The notes under the pieces were generated by a model that saw only the letters and a program-made list of their open reading frames with translations, was not told the DNA's origin and made no database searches. From the NCBI GenBank assembly GCA_937907205.1, contig CALESE010000125.1, positions 1 through 10,803 on the forward strand: a stretch of 10,803 bases of DNA, written 5' to 3'. The position numbers were made by a program, and so were the translations under genes. Positions 1 through 6,753 of the stretch are shown one piece after another; position 1 is the first letter of the stretch; the number at the start of each line of letters is the position of its first letter. The DNA is from an uncultured Romboutsia sp. (GTDB taxonomy: Bacteria > Bacillota > Clostridia > Peptostreptococcales > Peptostreptococcaceae).

Positions 1-29
1 TTGACAATATTCGATTTAAAAAGTAATAT
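1..29 (+). promoter_or_regulatory. candidate sigma-A promoter for the ABC importer operon
   Basis: A perfect TTGACA at 1-6 is followed after 17 bases by TAATAT at 24-29, which matches four of six -10 positions. Transcription would start near 36 and leave a leader of about 58 bases before the first permease. The window begins exactly at the -35 box, so I cannot see whether these bases belong to the end of an upstream gene. Two frames stay open to stops at 24-26 and 37-39. The -35 match is strong and the -10 is mediocre. Confidence 0.4.
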
Positions 30-93
30 AAGTATATAAAATATAAATGAAAAGTTCGTATTATTTGACTATAAAGAAAAGGAGTTAGACGCA

Positions 94-924
94 ATGATAA
101 AAAAAGGTTATTATATACTATTTATACCATGTTTAGTATTATTATCATATTTCATGATATACCCCTTATTAGGGACTATAATACCTACATTTACCAACAC
201 ATCAGAGGGATTATTTAGTGCATACTTAGATTTCTTTAAAGATGAATATATGATGGGAATATTCTTTAGAACATTAAAGATATCATTACTATCATCTATT
301 ATATGTATGCTTATAGGAGTTCCAGTAGCATATTATATATCAAGAACATCTAAGAAATTAAGAGGTCTATTTATAGCTTTAACAGTATTCCCTATTTTAA
401 CAAATTCAGTTGTTCGTTCATTTGCTTGGATGAGTATCTTAGGAAAAAATGGAGTTATTAATAATTTACTTATGAAATTTAATTTAATAACAGAACCATT
501 ATCACTTTTATATACAGAAGGTGCCATAATAATAGGTACTGTGTATATATTCCTGCCTTTAATGATTATTTCACTTGTTGGGGTTATGGAAAATGTAGAA
601 AATGATTTATTAGAAGCTGCAGAAAGCTTAGGAGCTAATAAAATAAAAGCATTTTTCAAAGTAATATTCCCACTTAGCTTACCAGGTTTAATAGTTGGAA
701 CGGTATTAGTATTTACTGGTTCATTAACTGCATATACAACACCACAATTATTAGGTGGTAACAAAAATACAGTTTTAGCTACACTTATATACCAAAAGAC
801 AATGACTTTAGGTGATTGGCAAGGAGCAGCAGTTGTAGCAACAATAATGATAGTAGTTACACTAATAGTTGTAAAAGGAATTAATTTCTTAGCATCAAGA
901 TTAGATAAGAGGGGTGTTTCTTAA
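94..924 (+). CDS. PotB-type ABC transporter permease
   Basis: This 276-residue membrane protein is one of two permease subunits forming the channel of an importer in the spermidine/putrescine (PotB) family. Six hydrophobic segments are visible at about residues 6-27, 61-83, 93-113, 146-165, 198-218 and 245-265. The cytoplasmic EAA loop that docks on the ATPase starts at E174-A-A-E-S-L-G180 and ends in the FPLSLPG stretch near 192-198. Length and layout are normal for the family. The ATG at 94 has an AAAGGAG ribosome-binding site at 78-84, nine bases upstream. It is the first gene of a tight operon, and the second permease starts one base after its stop. The family is clear. The substrate is not, because specificity comes mainly from the binding protein, which looks atypical here. 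Confidence 0.9.
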   Translation: MIKKGYYILFIPCLVLLSYFMIYPLLGTIIPTFTNTSEGLFSAYLDFFKDEYMMGIFFRTLKISLLSSIICMLIGVPVAYYISRTSKKLRGLFIALTVFPILTNSVVRSFAWMSILGKNGVINNLLMKFNLITEPLSLLYTEGAIIIGTVYIFLPLMIISLVGVMENVENDLLEAAESLGANKIKAFFKVIFPLSLPGLIVGTVLVFTGSLTAYTTPQLLGGNKNTVLATLIYQKTMTLGDWQGAAVVATIMIVVTLIVVKGINFLASRLDKRGVS

Positions 925-925
925 G

Positions 926-1708
926 ATGAAGAAAAGTAAATTATTAACAGCATTCGTTGTATTAGTATATATATTTTTATTTGCTCCACTGGTGATTATT
1001 GCTATGACTAGTATAGGAACTGAAAATTACATAGCATTCCCACCAAAAGGATTTAGTTTACAATGGTTTATAAATGTATTTAAGTCGGAATCATTTATGA
1101 GTAGTATGATGACAAGTTTAAGTATATCTACAGTTGCTACATTGGCTGCACTTGTTATAGGTATGCCAGCAGCATATGGATTAAGCAGATATGATTTTAA
1201 GGGAAAAGGTACACTTAAAGGATTCTTTTTCTCACCACTAATGATACCAGCAATAGTAGTTGGTTTTTCATTATTCCAGTTTTTACTTGTTAGGTTGAAT
1301 CTTTCAGTAAATATGAGTTTATTTATTGGACATACATTAGTAATTATTCCTTATATAATAAGAGTTATAGGTTCGAGTTTAGAAGTATTTGATTACTCTA
1401 TAGAGGAAGCTGCAATGAGTTTAGGATGCAAAAAATCACAAACTTTCTTCAAAGTAGTATTACCAAATATAACTTCAGGAGTTATGGCAGCATTTATGTT
1501 AGCTTTTATAAACTCATTTAACAATGTTCCTGTATCAATGTTTTTAACTGGACCAGGGGTAAGCACATTACCTATAACTATGATGAACTATGTTGAATAT
1601 AATTATGATCCAACAGTATCAGCACTATCAGTGATACTTATGATATTAACAATAGGAATAATGTATATATTAGAAAAAACATTAGGGCTTAGCAATTTTG
1701 CAGGATAA
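926..1708 (+). CDS. PotC-type ABC transporter permease
   Basis: This is the second permease subunit, 260 residues, pairing with the upstream PotB-type protein in the membrane. It has an N-terminal membrane segment at about 8-29 and further segments near 62-86, 101-123, 132-150, 184-200 and 232-250. The EAA loop reads E160-E-A-A-M-S-L-G167 and continues to VVLP at 177-180, as expected for contact with the ATPase. I chose the ATG at 926. The frame also opens at a GTG at 914, but that adds only four residues and would use up the GAGGGG ribosome-binding site at 909-914. The start lies one base after the preceding TAA, so translation is probably coupled. The family call is secure and the cargo is not known. 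Confidence 0.9.
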   Translation: MKKSKLLTAFVVLVYIFLFAPLVIIAMTSIGTENYIAFPPKGFSLQWFINVFKSESFMSSMMTSLSISTVATLAALVIGMPAAYGLSRYDFKGKGTLKGFFFSPLMIPAIVVGFSLFQFLLVRLNLSVNMSLFIGHTLVIIPYIIRVIGSSLEVFDYSIEEAAMSLGCKKSQTFFKVVLPNITSGVMAAFMLAFINSFNNVPVSMFLTGPGVSTLPITMMNYVEYNYDPTVSALSVILMILTIGIMYILEKTLGLSNFAG

Positions 1709-1740
1709 GATAATATATACACGACTTGGAGGATAAGAAA

Positions 1741-2772
1741 ATGGATTTAATAAAATTACAGAATATAAACGTTTCATACGATAAAAAAAATAATATATTA
1801 GAAAACTTAAATTTAAATATAAAAAAAGGAGAATTAGTATCACTTCTAGGGCCAAGTGGATGTGGTAAAACTACTACATTAAGAGTTGTTGCAGGATTTA
1901 TAGAACCAACAGCAGGGAATTTTTATTTAGGAGATGAAGACTATACAAAGATACCTGTTCACAACAGAAACTTTGGATTAGTATTTCAAAGTTATGCACT
2001 TTTCCCACATTTAACAGTTGAGGAGAATGTTGCATTTGGACTAAAGATGAAAAAAGCACCTAAAGATGAAATAAATAAAAAAGTTGCCGATATATTAGAA
2101 ACAGTAGATATGTCTCATTTAGCAAAAAGATATCCAAAGGAATTATCAGGGGGTCAAAGACAAAGAGTTGCTATAGCTAGAGCATTAGTTATAGAGCCAA
2201 GTTTATTACTTCTTGATGAACCATTAAGTAACTTAGATGCAAAATTAAGACTTAAGATGAGAGTTGAAATAAGAAAGCTTCAACAAAAACTTGGCATAAC
2301 AACTTTATTTGTTACTCATGACCAAGAAGAGTGTTTTTCAATATCTGATAAAGTAGCAGTGCTTAACAAAGGTGTTATAGAGCAATTTGATACACCAGAA
2401 AATATATATTCAAATCCAGCAACAGAGTTTGTTGCAAGATTCGTAGGATTTGAGAACTTTATAGATTTAAAGAAAACTTCAGAAAACATTTACTCTAGCG
2501 AAAACAATATAGATTTTAAGGTAGATAGAGTAAAAGATAAAAAAGAAGTTAAAGCTACAATAAGACCAGATGATATAAAAATAGTTGATGAAGAAACTGA
2601 AAATACAATAGAAGGTGTAATAGAAATAAGAACTTTCTTAGGGAAGGCATATCAATATGATGTAAAAACATCAATAGGTAATTTAATAGTAAATAGTGAA
2701 AATAGTGTTGTTTATGAAAAAGGTAATAAAATAAAACTTCAATTACCATCAAATAAAATAGTAATATTATAA
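1741..2772 (+). CDS. PotA-type ABC importer ATP-binding protein
   Basis: This is the cytoplasmic ATPase that drives the importer, 343 residues. Motifs appear in the usual order: Walker A GPSGCGKTT at 37-45, Q-loop Q83, signature LSGGQ at 135-139, Walker B LLLLDEP at 155-161 with catalytic E160, D-loop SNLD at 163-166 and switch H193 in VTHDQEE. The part after about residue 240 fits the C-terminal TOBE-type regulatory domain of the PotA/FbpC/CysA group. I chose the ATG at 1741, eight bases after GGAGG at 1728-1732. The TTG at 1726 lies upstream of that ribosome-binding site and is unlikely. The gene follows the second permease by 32 bases with no terminator between. All catalytic motifs look intact. 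Substrate identity cannot be read from this subunit. Confidence 0.92.
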   Translation: MDLIKLQNINVSYDKKNNILENLNLNIKKGELVSLLGPSGCGKTTTLRVVAGFIEPTAGNFYLGDEDYTKIPVHNRNFGLVFQSYALFPHLTVEENVAFGLKMKKAPKDEINKKVADILETVDMSHLAKRYPKELSGGQRQRVAIARALVIEPSLLLLDEPLSNLDAKLRLKMRVEIRKLQQKLGITTLFVTHDQEECFSISDKVAVLNKGVIEQFDTPENIYSNPATEFVARFVGFENFIDLKKTSENIYSSENNIDFKVDRVKDKKEVKATIRPDDIKIVDEETENTIEGVIEIRTFLGKAYQYDVKTSIGNLIVNSENSVVYEKGNKIKLQLPSNKIVIL

Positions 2773-2778
2773 GATTTA

Positions 2779-2807
2779 TTGTAATCATTTAAATGATACA
2801 GTATAAA
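2779..2807 (+). promoter_or_regulatory. candidate internal promoter with a palindrome in its spacer
   Basis: In the 62-base gap before the binding-protein gene, TTGTAA (2779-2784) and TATAAA (2802-2807) are exactly 17 bases apart. A perfect 14-base palindrome, ATCATTTAAATGAT, occupies 2784-2797 in that spacer. With one unpaired A at 2783 it extends to flanking TGT (2780-2782) and ACA (2798-2800). No U-run follows, so it is not an intrinsic terminator. It could be a repressor operator, or an mRNA hairpin that raises the level of the lipoprotein message over the rest of the operon. Neither role is proven. Confidence 0.45.
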
Positions 2808-2834
2808 ATATAAAATAATACAAAGGAGAAGGCT

Positions 2835-3881
2835 ATGAACAAGAAAATATTATCATTATTATTAACAGGAGTAATATCAGCAACAGCATTAGTAGGATGT
2901 GGAAAATCAGAAGATTCTTCATCTAAAAATAAGCTTATAGTTTCAACTTGGGGATTAAATGAAGACGTATTAAAGAAAGAGATATTTGAACCTTTTGCAA
3001 AAGAGCATGGAGTTGAAGTAGTATTAGAAGTTGGAAATAACTCTGAAAGATTAACTAAAATGAAAAATAATCCAAATTCAAATATAGATATAACATATTT
3101 AGCAGAATCATTTGCTGAACAAGGAATAGAAGCAGGTATATTTGAAAAGTTAGATTATTCAAAAATACCAAATGCTAAAAATATAAATGAAAAAGCTAAG
3201 AAAACTGTAGAAAATGGATACGGACCAGCGTACACTTTAAATAGTATAGGAATAGTAGTAGACCCATCAGCAGGAGTAGAAATAAAATCATGGGAAGATT
3301 TATGGAAGCCAGAGCTAAAAGGTAAAATAGCTATACCGGATATAACAACTACAAATGGTGCTGCAATAGTTAGCATAGCATCTCAAAAAGCAGGTGTTGA
3401 TATAACTAAAGACAATGGAGAAGCGGCATTTAAAGAATTAGAAAAATTAAAGCCAAATGTTGTTAAAACTTATTCTAAATCATCAGATTTAGCTAATATG
3501 TTCTCAAGTGGAGAAATAGTAGCTGCAGTAGCTTCTGACTTTGCTTATGAAACTATATCAAATGCTAAGCCAGGTGTTAAGAAGGTAGTACCAGAATCAG
3601 GAACTTACTTAAACTTCAATACAGTAAATATAAACAAAAATTCTAAAAATAAAGAATTAGCTTATGAATTTATAAACTATGCTTTAAGCCCAGAAGTACA
3701 AGAAAGAGCAGCAAAAGCTTTAAGTGAAGCTCCAGTTAATACTGAAGTTAAATTAAGCGAAGAAGATGCTAAAAAATTAGCTTATGGAGAAGTTGTAGAA
3801 AAAGCTAAAACTATAGATTTTAAATTTGTAAACCCATTAATGAATGAATGGATAAATAATTGGAATAGAATAATGAACTAA
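2835..3881 (+). CDS. PotD-like extracellular solute-binding lipoprotein
   Basis: This 348-residue lipoprotein captures the importer's substrate outside the membrane. It has a lysine-rich start, a hydrophobic stretch and a lipobox LVGC with the lipid-attachment cysteine C22, then a Ser/Lys-rich linker. The body aligns along its length with E. coli PotD as I recall it, including the shared SWxDLWKPExKG block (152-163 here) and a shared NKN-type block near 269-273. Residues that hold polyamines in PotD do not seem to be kept: the FWMD segment (W255, D257) corresponds to YLNF at 258-261, and TDDARE corresponds to PDITTTNG at 168-175. It may therefore bind another small solute. The ribosome-binding site AAAGGAG at 2822-2828 is six bases before the ATG. 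It is the last gene of the operon and may have its own promoter. Confidence 0.88.
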   Translation: MNKKILSLLLTGVISATALVGCGKSEDSSSKNKLIVSTWGLNEDVLKKEIFEPFAKEHGVEVVLEVGNNSERLTKMKNNPNSNIDITYLAESFAEQGIEAGIFEKLDYSKIPNAKNINEKAKKTVENGYGPAYTLNSIGIVVDPSAGVEIKSWEDLWKPELKGKIAIPDITTTNGAAIVSIASQKAGVDITKDNGEAAFKELEKLKPNVVKTYSKSSDLANMFSSGEIVAAVASDFAYETISNAKPGVKKVVPESGTYLNFNTVNINKNSKNKELAYEFINYALSPEVQERAAKALSEAPVNTEVKLSEEDAKKLAYGEVVEKAKTIDFKFVNPLMNEWINNWNRIMN

Positions 3882-3890
3882 CATATTAGA

Positions 3891-3942
3891 AATAATGAAT
3901 GTTCAATTAGATTAGCTAAAAAAATGAGATTGTTTCATTATT
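3891..3942 (+). repeat. imperfect inverted repeat in the 3' region of the importer operon
   Basis: AATAATGAA at 3891-3899 is the exact reverse complement of TTCATTATT at 3934-3942. Inside it CAAT (3904-3907) can pair with ATTG (3929-3932), and TTAGCTAA (3912-3919) is a small palindrome. The RNA could fold into an interrupted stem just after the binding-protein stop. No U-run follows, so I do not call it a terminator. In such AT-rich sequence, part of this may be chance. Confidence 0.3.
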
Positions 3943-3958
3943 TAATAATTAAAAAATT

Positions 3959-3984
3959 AAGACTATGTTTATACATAGTCTTTT
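3959..3984 (+). terminator. intrinsic terminator after the importer operon
   Basis: AAGACTATGT (3959-3968) pairs perfectly with ACATAGTCTT (3973-3982) around a TTAT loop, giving a 10-bp stem that runs into TTTT (3981-3984). The U-run is short, so termination may be partial and some transcripts could continue into the amidohydrolase gene 32 bases downstream. Confidence 0.7.
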
Positions 3985-4016
3985 AGTATATTAAGATATT
4001 TAACCAGGAGGGTATA

Positions 4017-5336
4017 ATGGCAGATAAGATAACTATTATAAAAAATATAAATATACTTACAATGAATGATAATAAAGATATTATAGAAAATGGTATAGTA
4101 GCATATAAAAACAATAAAATAATTTATGTAGGTAATAAAAATATATATGAAAATAAAGATAATATAGAAGTAATAGATGGTGAAGATGGTATTTTAATGC
4201 CAGGTATGATTAATTGTCATACCCATGTTTCAATGGTGCCATTTAGAAGCTTAGCAGATGATTATAAAGATAGATTAAAAAGATACCTATTTCCATTAGA
4301 ACAAAGATTAGTAGATAAAAGGCTTACTTATATAGGTGCAAAGTATGGAATAGCAGAGATGTTATTAGGAGGAGTTACAACATTTTGTGATATGTATTAT
4401 TTTGAAGATGAAGTTGCAAAAGCAGCAAAAGAACTTAATATAAGGGGAATACTTTGTGAAACTGTAATTGATTTTCCATCTCCAGACTCTAAAGAAAAAT
4501 TTGGAGGACTAGAGTATTCAAAGTGGTTTATAGAAAAATGGAAAGATGATGAACTTATAATTCCTGGAATAGCACCTCATGCACCATATACAAATAATGA
4601 TAAGTCTTTAAAAGAGGCATATAACATAAGTAAAAAATATAATGTACCGATTACAATGCATGTTGCTGAAATGGGTTATGAACTAAAAGAATACAAAGAT
4701 AAGTATAATTTAACATCAGTAGGCTACTTAGATAAATTAGGTATACTTGATTCCAATTTTATATCAGCACATACTATTTTAGTTAATGATGAAGATATAC
4801 AAATATTAAAAATAAGAGATGTAAAAGTATCTCACAATATAGGGGCAAACTCTAAGGGAGCTAAGGGAATAATGCCTATATTTAAAATGAAAGAGAATAA
4901 TATAGATATTGGACTAGGCACTGATGGACCAATGAGTGGAAATACACTTGATATAATCACTCAAATGTCACAAGTAGGAAAAATACATAAGTTATTTAAT
5001 AATGATAGAACACTACTTCCATCAGTTGAGTTAGTTGAAATGGCTACAATAGGTGGAGCAAGAGTTCTTGGAATTGATAATAAAGTTGGGTCAATAGAAG
5101 TAGGTAAAAATGCTGATTTAGTATTAATTGAAACTCAATCGGTAAATATGCAGCCTATATATGATTATTATTCTACTATTGTATATTCATCAAATCCATC
5201 TAATGTAGACACTGTCATTGTAAATGGAGATATAGTTGTAAAAAATAAAAAATTAGTAAGTGGAGATTTTAATAATATAAGAAAAGATTTATTAAAATTA
5301 AAAAATGAAATAATTGAAGTAGCTAACACCTTATAA
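4017..5336 (+). CDS. amidohydrolase of the MTA/SAH deaminase-like superfamily
   Basis: This 439-residue cytoplasmic metal-dependent hydrolase belongs to the superfamily of methylthioadenosine/S-adenosylhomocysteine, guanine and triazine deaminases. A small N-terminal beta region (about 1-60) leads into the barrel. Metal and catalytic residues are visible: H68-T-H70, the APHAPY motif with H188, H215-V-A-E218, A-H252 and GTDG with D303. The C-terminal GSIEVGKNADLVLI (358-371) is the usual return to the beta domain. The segment NIGANSKGAKG (274-284) departs from the common NPxSNxKLASG form, so the substrate may differ from MTA/SAH. AGGAGG at 4006-4011 lies five bases before the ATG. No good promoter is visible between the upstream terminator and the gene, so partial read-through from the importer operon is possible. 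The superfamily is certain, the exact reaction is not. Confidence 0.85.
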   Translation: MADKITIIKNINILTMNDNKDIIENGIVAYKNNKIIYVGNKNIYENKDNIEVIDGEDGILMPGMINCHTHVSMVPFRSLADDYKDRLKRYLFPLEQRLVDKRLTYIGAKYGIAEMLLGGVTTFCDMYYFEDEVAKAAKELNIRGILCETVIDFPSPDSKEKFGGLEYSKWFIEKWKDDELIIPGIAPHAPYTNNDKSLKEAYNISKKYNVPITMHVAEMGYELKEYKDKYNLTSVGYLDKLGILDSNFISAHTILVNDEDIQILKIRDVKVSHNIGANSKGAKGIMPIFKMKENNIDIGLGTDGPMSGNTLDIITQMSQVGKIHKLFNNDRTLLPSVELVEMATIGGARVLGIDNKVGSIEVGKNADLVLIETQSVNMQPIYDYYSTIVYSSNPSNVDTVIVNGDIVVKNKKLVSGDFNNIRKDLLKLKNEIIEVANTL

Positions 5337-5354
5337 ATAATTAAATAGAGGTAT

Positions 5355-5386
5355 AAAAATAAGCTCATTTGAATGAGCTTATTTTT
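5355..5386. terminator. bidirectional intrinsic terminator between convergent genes
   Basis: AAAAATAAGCTCATT (5355-5369) is the exact reverse complement of AATGAGCTTATTTTT (5372-5386). The hairpin has A-runs on the left and T-runs on the right, so it supplies a U-tract in both directions. It sits 18 bases past the amidohydrolase stop and 5 bases past the M20 stop on the other strand, and serves both genes. Confidence 0.9.
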
Positions 5387-5391
5387 CTGAA

Positions 5392-6570
5392 TTATATATT
5401 ACTTAAAGCTAATACATTTTTTATATGAAGAGCTACACCTAAAGGTAAACAATTTTCATCTATATTAAAATCAGCAGTATGTAAACCTGAAGTAATATTT
5501 TTTGATTTATTTCCACATCCCAAATGATAAAATGCGCCTTTTGAATGTTCTAAAAAGAAAGAAAAATCTTCAGCTCCTAAAGATGCCTTTTTTCTTATAA
5601 ATACATTATCTTTGCCAAATAGGTTTTCTGAACTTTCCTTTATTATATCAACTACAAAGTCATCATTTATAAGTGGAGAATATCCAGTTTCTATATCAAC
5701 AAAGCCATTTGCATTATATGATTTGCATGTGTACTCTACAATATCTTTGATACGAGATTTTGCAAAAATTCTAGTTTGTAGGTTTAGTGTTCTTAAAGTT
5801 CCTTCGATTTCTACTTTATTACAAATTATATTACCCTTTGTACCACCATTTATAATACCTAAAGATAATACAATAGAATCAGTTGGGTCAATATTTCTAC
5901 TAACAATAGTTTGAAGACTTGTTATAACATTTGCAGCAACTACTATGGCATCAATTCCTAGATGGGGATAAGCACCATGACCTTGTTTACCTTCAATAGT
6001 TATTTTAATAGTATCAGTTGATGCATTCATAGTATCGTATTGAAGTTCTACTTGACCACATTCTAAGTATGGCTGAACATGAAGACCTAGTGTATAGTCA
6101 ACTTTAGGATTTTCCATACAATTATCTTTTATCAAAAGTTTTGCACCACCAATAGTTTCTTCTGCTGGCTGGAAAAAAAATTTTATATTTACATTTAATT
6201 CATCTTTAATCTTGTATAGTAATTTACATGTTCCAAGAAGGATTGCAGTATGTGCATCATGACCACAAGCATGCATTTTTTTATTAAATATTGATTTATA
6301 ATCAACCTTATTATTTTCACTTATAGGTAATGCATCAATATCAGCTCTAATTGCAATAGTTTTATTTGCATTAGGAGTATTTATATAAGCAATTATTCCT
6401 GTATGATTTTTAAAAACTTTATAATTTATACCAATTTCTTTTAAATATTTTATAATTTTATCCTTAGTTATAAATTCCTCTAATCCAAGTTCAGGTGTTG
6501 AATGTAGATCCCTTCTAACAGATATTAGCCAATCTTTTATATTAATTGATTCACTTAATATATTATTCAT
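5392..6570 (-). CDS. M20-family metallo-amidohydrolase (hippurate/IAA-amino-acid hydrolase type)
   Basis: This 392-residue cytoplasmic enzyme hydrolyses an amide bond in an N-acyl amino acid or short peptide, using two metal ions. Visible motifs are RADIDALP at 75-82, HACGHDAH at 100-107 (C102 and H104 as ligands), QPAEE at 134-138 (general base E137, ligand E138), LGLH with H164, GHGAYPH at 197-203 in the lid/dimerisation domain, LGAEDFSFF at 331-339 and H364. I start at the ATG at 6570, nine bases after AAGAGGGGG (6580-6588). The frame is open 34 codons further up to 6672, but that extension is Ile/Tyr/Asn-rich, lacks family features and runs through the likely control region. The enzyme faces an LD-carboxypeptidase gene across a divergent spacer. 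Natural substrate unknown: this family includes hippurate, auxin-conjugate, N-acetyl-diaminopimelate and aminobenzoyl-glutamate hydrolases. Confidence 0.9.
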   Translation of the reverse strand: MNNILSESINIKDWLISVRRDLHSTPELGLEEFITKDKIIKYLKEIGINYKVFKNHTGIIAYINTPNANKTIAIRADIDALPISENNKVDYKSIFNKKMHACGHDAHTAILLGTCKLLYKIKDELNVNIKFFFQPAEETIGGAKLLIKDNCMENPKVDYTLGLHVQPYLECGQVELQYDTMNASTDTIKITIEGKQGHGAYPHLGIDAIVVAANVITSLQTIVSRNIDPTDSIVLSLGIINGGTKGNIICNKVEIEGTLRTLNLQTRIFAKSRIKDIVEYTCKSYNANGFVDIETGYSPLINDDFVVDIIKESSENLFGKDNVFIRKKASLGAEDFSFFLEHSKGAFYHLGCGNKSKNITSGLHTADFNIDENCLPLGVALHIKNVLALSNI

Positions 6571-6600
6571 ATTATTAATCCCCCTCTTAAATATATTCAA

Positions 6601-6669
6601 ATGACTATTATAATTATAAGTGTAAATAAATTTAATTTTAAATGTAATGTATATATAAATAATAGTCAT
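6601..6669. repeat. perfect 11-bp inverted repeat in the divergent control region
   Basis: ATGACTATTAT (6601-6611) recurs as its exact reverse complement ATAATAGTCAT (6659-6669), with 47 bases between the arms and 58 bases from arm centre to arm centre. The arms contain GACTA/TAGTC and are not pure AT, so chance is less likely than for the surrounding AT runs. The pair lies 31 to 99 bases before the M20 start and 84 to 152 bases before the LD-carboxypeptidase start. It could be two operator half-sites for a regulator of one or both genes. No recognised regulator motif was matched. Confidence 0.5.
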
Positions 6670-6708
6670 CATTTATTAATAAATAAGCATATTTATAATA
6701 TATAATAT

Positions 6709-6734
6709 CATCTGTTATATTTTATAATATGATG
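6709..6734 (+). promoter_or_regulatory. candidate -10 region of the LD-carboxypeptidase gene within an imperfect palindrome
   Basis: TATAAT at 6723-6728 would place a start point near 6735, giving a leader of about 20 bases before the ATG at 6754. No convincing -35 lies 16 to 18 bases upstream. The -10 is embedded in an imperfect palindrome, CATC (6709-6712) TTATA (6715-6719) / TATAA (6723-6727) GATG (6731-6734). Several other TATAAT matches occur nearby (6694-6699, 6701-6706), so the placement is weak. I could not place a promoter for the minus-strand M20 gene in this spacer with confidence. Confidence 0.3.
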
Positions 6735-6753
6735 TTTGCATAGGGGGAAAATT

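Noticed and set aside
1..39. Possible C-terminal end of an upstream gene in two plus-strand frames
   Set aside because: Too short to identify, and a good TTGACA promoter box occupies the same bases. Neither frame can be supported.
47..88. A 13-codon frame (ATG at 47, TAG at 86-88) ending five bases before the first permease
   Set aside because: It has no ribosome-binding site, overlaps the permease's own binding site and has no recognisable leader-peptide pattern.
333..764. Minus-strand open frame of 143 codons opposite the first permease
   Set aside because: It lies wholly within a well-supported membrane-protein gene and has no ribosome-binding site or family resemblance. It is a shadow frame.
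2780..2800. Terminator between the ATPase gene and the binding-protein gene
   Set aside because: The hairpin is AT-only in its core apart from two G-C pairs and no U-run follows, so an operator or mRNA-stability role is more plausible.
6571..6672. 34-codon N-terminal extension of the M20 hydrolase
   Set aside because: The strong AAGAGGGGG site lies inside it, directly before the internal ATG. The extension has low-complexity composition and the family normally starts at the internal ATG.
6736..6753. TTG start for the LD-carboxypeptidase
   Set aside because: It would place the start codon before the AGGGGG ribosome-binding site. The ATG at 6754 fits family length and spacing.
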